A stretch of DNA of 64,000 bases from Enemella evansiae (GTDB lineage Bacteria; Pseudomonadota; Alphaproteobacteria; Rhodobacterales; Rhodobacteraceae): positions 124,001-188,000 of the forward strand of contig JAFKDC010000004.1 of assembly GCA_017255395.1 (NCBI GenBank). The letters run 5' to 3'. Every line of letters begins with the position of its first letter. Position 1 is the first letter of the stretch. The notes under the pieces were generated by a model. The model did no database searches. It worked only from the letters and a program-made list of their open reading frames with translations, and had not been told where the DNA came from. Below are positions 62,795 to 64,000 of this stretch, in pieces. Made by a program: the position numbers and the translations under genes.

Positions 62795-64000
62795 TCACGC
62801 CGCCTGCGCGCTGATCCTGCCGTAGAAACTGCGCTCCAGATGCAGCTCCCCTGCCCCGGCTTTTGTAACCATGCCGCGCAGATAGCCGCTGGGTGACGCG
62901 ACTTCGCCCGCACAATGCTTCTCGAAGACAAGGGCCAGCGCCGCCGTTGCCTGCTGCCTGCCCAGCTGGACCTGTGCGAGGTTCCAGGCCTGTTCGGAAA
63001 GCCCGATCATAGGCCGCAGCTGTCCGGCGATCCGGTGCAGATCGGCCCAATCCCTCAGGAAGCCGCCGATATTACGCGCCCATGATGCGAATTCAGGACA
63101 GGCCTGCATGACCGTGGACAGATCCATTCCTGCGCGCGCCTTGCGTGTTTCGGACACGGGGTCTTTTGGGGCCTGTTCGACCTGACCCGGGGTTTCCGCA
63201 TTGGGCAGAACCGTCGTGACTTGCGCATTTTCGCAGGTATTACCGGTTACTTGATCAAGTTGATTGGTAATTAGTATGTGGGATCCGGAAATGACCTCCT
63301 TGGGGTTCATTTGCTGGGTGTTTTCGGCTGTGTTTTCCACAGGTTGGGTGACTTCTGTTGCCTTGAGATAAGCGGCCTCGACGCGGTCCTGAAGTTCCGT
63401 GAACCAGGTCAGCAGCCGTGTGAGCTGTTCCGGTGTCTGGTGTCGACGCGGAAGCCGTCCCAGAAGCTCTTCGAAGAGATGGGTGAGCTGCATCCAGGGA
63501 CCGCGCAAAGCCTCGCTGACGGCAGCCTCGATCCGCGCGCGGATCATCCGGCGGGCCACCGTGATCTGGCGCTTCAGGCGTTGGCAAAGCGCACGCTCGG
63601 CCTGCAACTCGGCATGCAGGGCCTCGAACTCGGCCACACGCGCCGAGAGAGGCGACAGATCGAAGCCGTAGGCCTCGGCGATGCGGCCTTCGGTGTCGCG
63701 GCGGCCCCAGCGTTTGCCATTGGGGCTGTCCCTGAAAGAGATCACACCCGCCTCGGCCAGTCGCCGTGCGTGGCGCTTGAGCGCAGAAAGCGAGAAGCCG
63801 GTTTGCGCCATCAGATAGGCGTTCGAGGCCCAGACAATCGGGCGCTGTCCCACGTCCCAGTCCTGCGCCTGCGTGAATGCGCCCAGCGTGTCCAGCAGCA
63901 TCATGTCGCCCGCCTTGAGGCCTATGGCGGCCCCTACCCGCTTCACGGCCACGAAAGCCCGCGATTTGGGCACGGCGACCTGCTCACCGGCTGCCGCATG
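62795..64000 (-). CDS. repC: Plasmid replication initiator RepC (5' end outside window)
   Basis: The frame stays open to the right edge; at least 401 residues are visible and the usual N-terminal stretch of about 40 residues is cut off. VPKSRAFVAVKRVGAAIGLK, then RPIVWASNAYLMAQTGFSLS and SFRDSPNGKRWGRRDTEGRI are the RepC winged-helix landmarks; the C-terminal half after a variable linker (about 200-270) is also typical. RepC starts replication of repABC plasmids and chromids; repA and repB should lie to the right. A GTG at 63973 is an internal start, not the likely one. Confidence 0.9.
   Translation of the reverse strand, partial: HAAAGEQVAVPKSRAFVAVKRVGAAIGLKAGDMMLLDTLGAFTQAQDWDVGQRPIVWASNAYLMAQTGFSLSALKRHARRLAEAGVISFRDSPNGKRWGRRDTEGRIAEAYGFDLSPLSARVAEFEALHAELQAERALCQRLKRQITVARRMIRARIEAAVSEALRGPWMQLTHLFEELLGRLPRRHQTPEQLTRLLTWFTELQDRVEAAYLKATEVTQPVENTAENTQQMNPKEVISGSHILITNQLDQVTGNTCENAQVTTVLPNAETPGQVEQAPKDPVSETRKARAGMDLSTVMQACPEFASWARNIGGFLRDWADLHRIAGQLRPMIGLSEQAWNLAQVQLGRQQATAALALVFEKHCAGEVASPSGYLRGMVTKAGAGELHLERSFYGRISAQAA
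63224..63350. other. AT-rich stretch inside repC, candidate replication origin (oriV)
   Basis: In a gene otherwise very GC-rich this section is strikingly AT-rich and includes TTGATCAA (63251-63258), TGATTGGTAATTAGTATG and T-runs. It encodes the variable linker of RepC. In studied repABC replicons the origin lies within repC in such an AT-rich region, where RepC acts. Inferred by analogy. Confidence 0.6.

Noticed and set aside
60843-63050. 735-codon minus-strand frame opposite the second binding protein
   Set aside because: Shadow frame running across a terminator and two unrelated genes.

Overview
The window is high-GC DNA from an alphaproteobacterium, very probably a Rhodobacteraceae (Roseobacter/Paracoccus-type) organism. 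The best clues are a RepC-family replication initiator at the right edge, a DUF6525 gene, a napFDAGHBC operon and the general codon use. RepC places this stretch on a repABC plasmid or chromid rather than the main chromosome. No tRNA, rRNA, CRISPR array or intact insertion sequence was seen.

Layout. (1) 1-886: the end of an inositol-catabolism cluster (tail of iolB plus a hydroxypyruvate-isomerase-like TIM barrel). (2) 1808-6225: a probable zinc-starvation operon behind a Zur-like box: small ORF, DUF1826, DUF6525, a His-rich DUF2796 periplasmic protein, an ABC ATPase, a FtsX/MacB-type permease and DUF3299, resembling the ZrgABCDE zinc uptake system. (3) 6805-13536: periplasmic nitrate reductase operon napFDAGHBC plus a small membrane protein, behind an FNR/DNR-type palindrome, followed on the other strand by a Crp/Fnr regulator and a DUF2478 protein. 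(4) 15312-21820: a subtilase with a poly-Asp tract, an alpha/beta hydrolase, a DUF1611-like P-loop protein and an ABC-exporter-like protein whose ATPase domain has lost its catalytic motifs, divergent from an ECF sigma/anti-sigma pair. (5) 22081-26145: TSUP permease, divergent GntR regulator, then two COG0523 (CobW-type) metallochaperone GTPases behind a near-perfect Zur box. (6) 26444-26874: a decayed HMG-CoA-lyase pseudogene. (7) 26921-62444: a cluster of about 30 genes. One leftward block (M14, M20 and M32 peptidases, AstE-like deacylase, allantoinase-like and ureidoglycolate-lyase-like enzymes, DapA-like aldolase, two Gfo/Idh oxidoreductases, SDR, NAD-epimerase, VOC, aminotransferase, Dpp-type binding protein) is divergent from a rightward block (two DUF4438 proteins, Ldh-family dehydrogenase, M24 peptidase, amidohydrolase, aminotransferase, an unrecognised 477-residue enzyme, a dihydroorotase/allantoinase-like hydrolase, a two-subunit ABC exporter). 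Beyond them lie dppBC, dppDF, a GntR/FCD regulator and a second binding protein. (8) 62795-64000: repC, with an AT-rich internal stretch that may be the origin.

How it works together. The large cluster looks like a complete import-and-dismantle system for a peptide-like compound: two related binding proteins feed one Dpp-type permease, peptidases and amide/ureide hydrolases cut the substrate, and aminotransferases, dehydrogenases and an aldolase process the pieces. The motif ATTGTCGACA recurs in three of its control regions, including directly before the GntR gene, which suggests one regulator for the whole set. The substrate cannot be read from sequence. Zinc loci (2) and (5) appear to form one Zur regulon split over two places.
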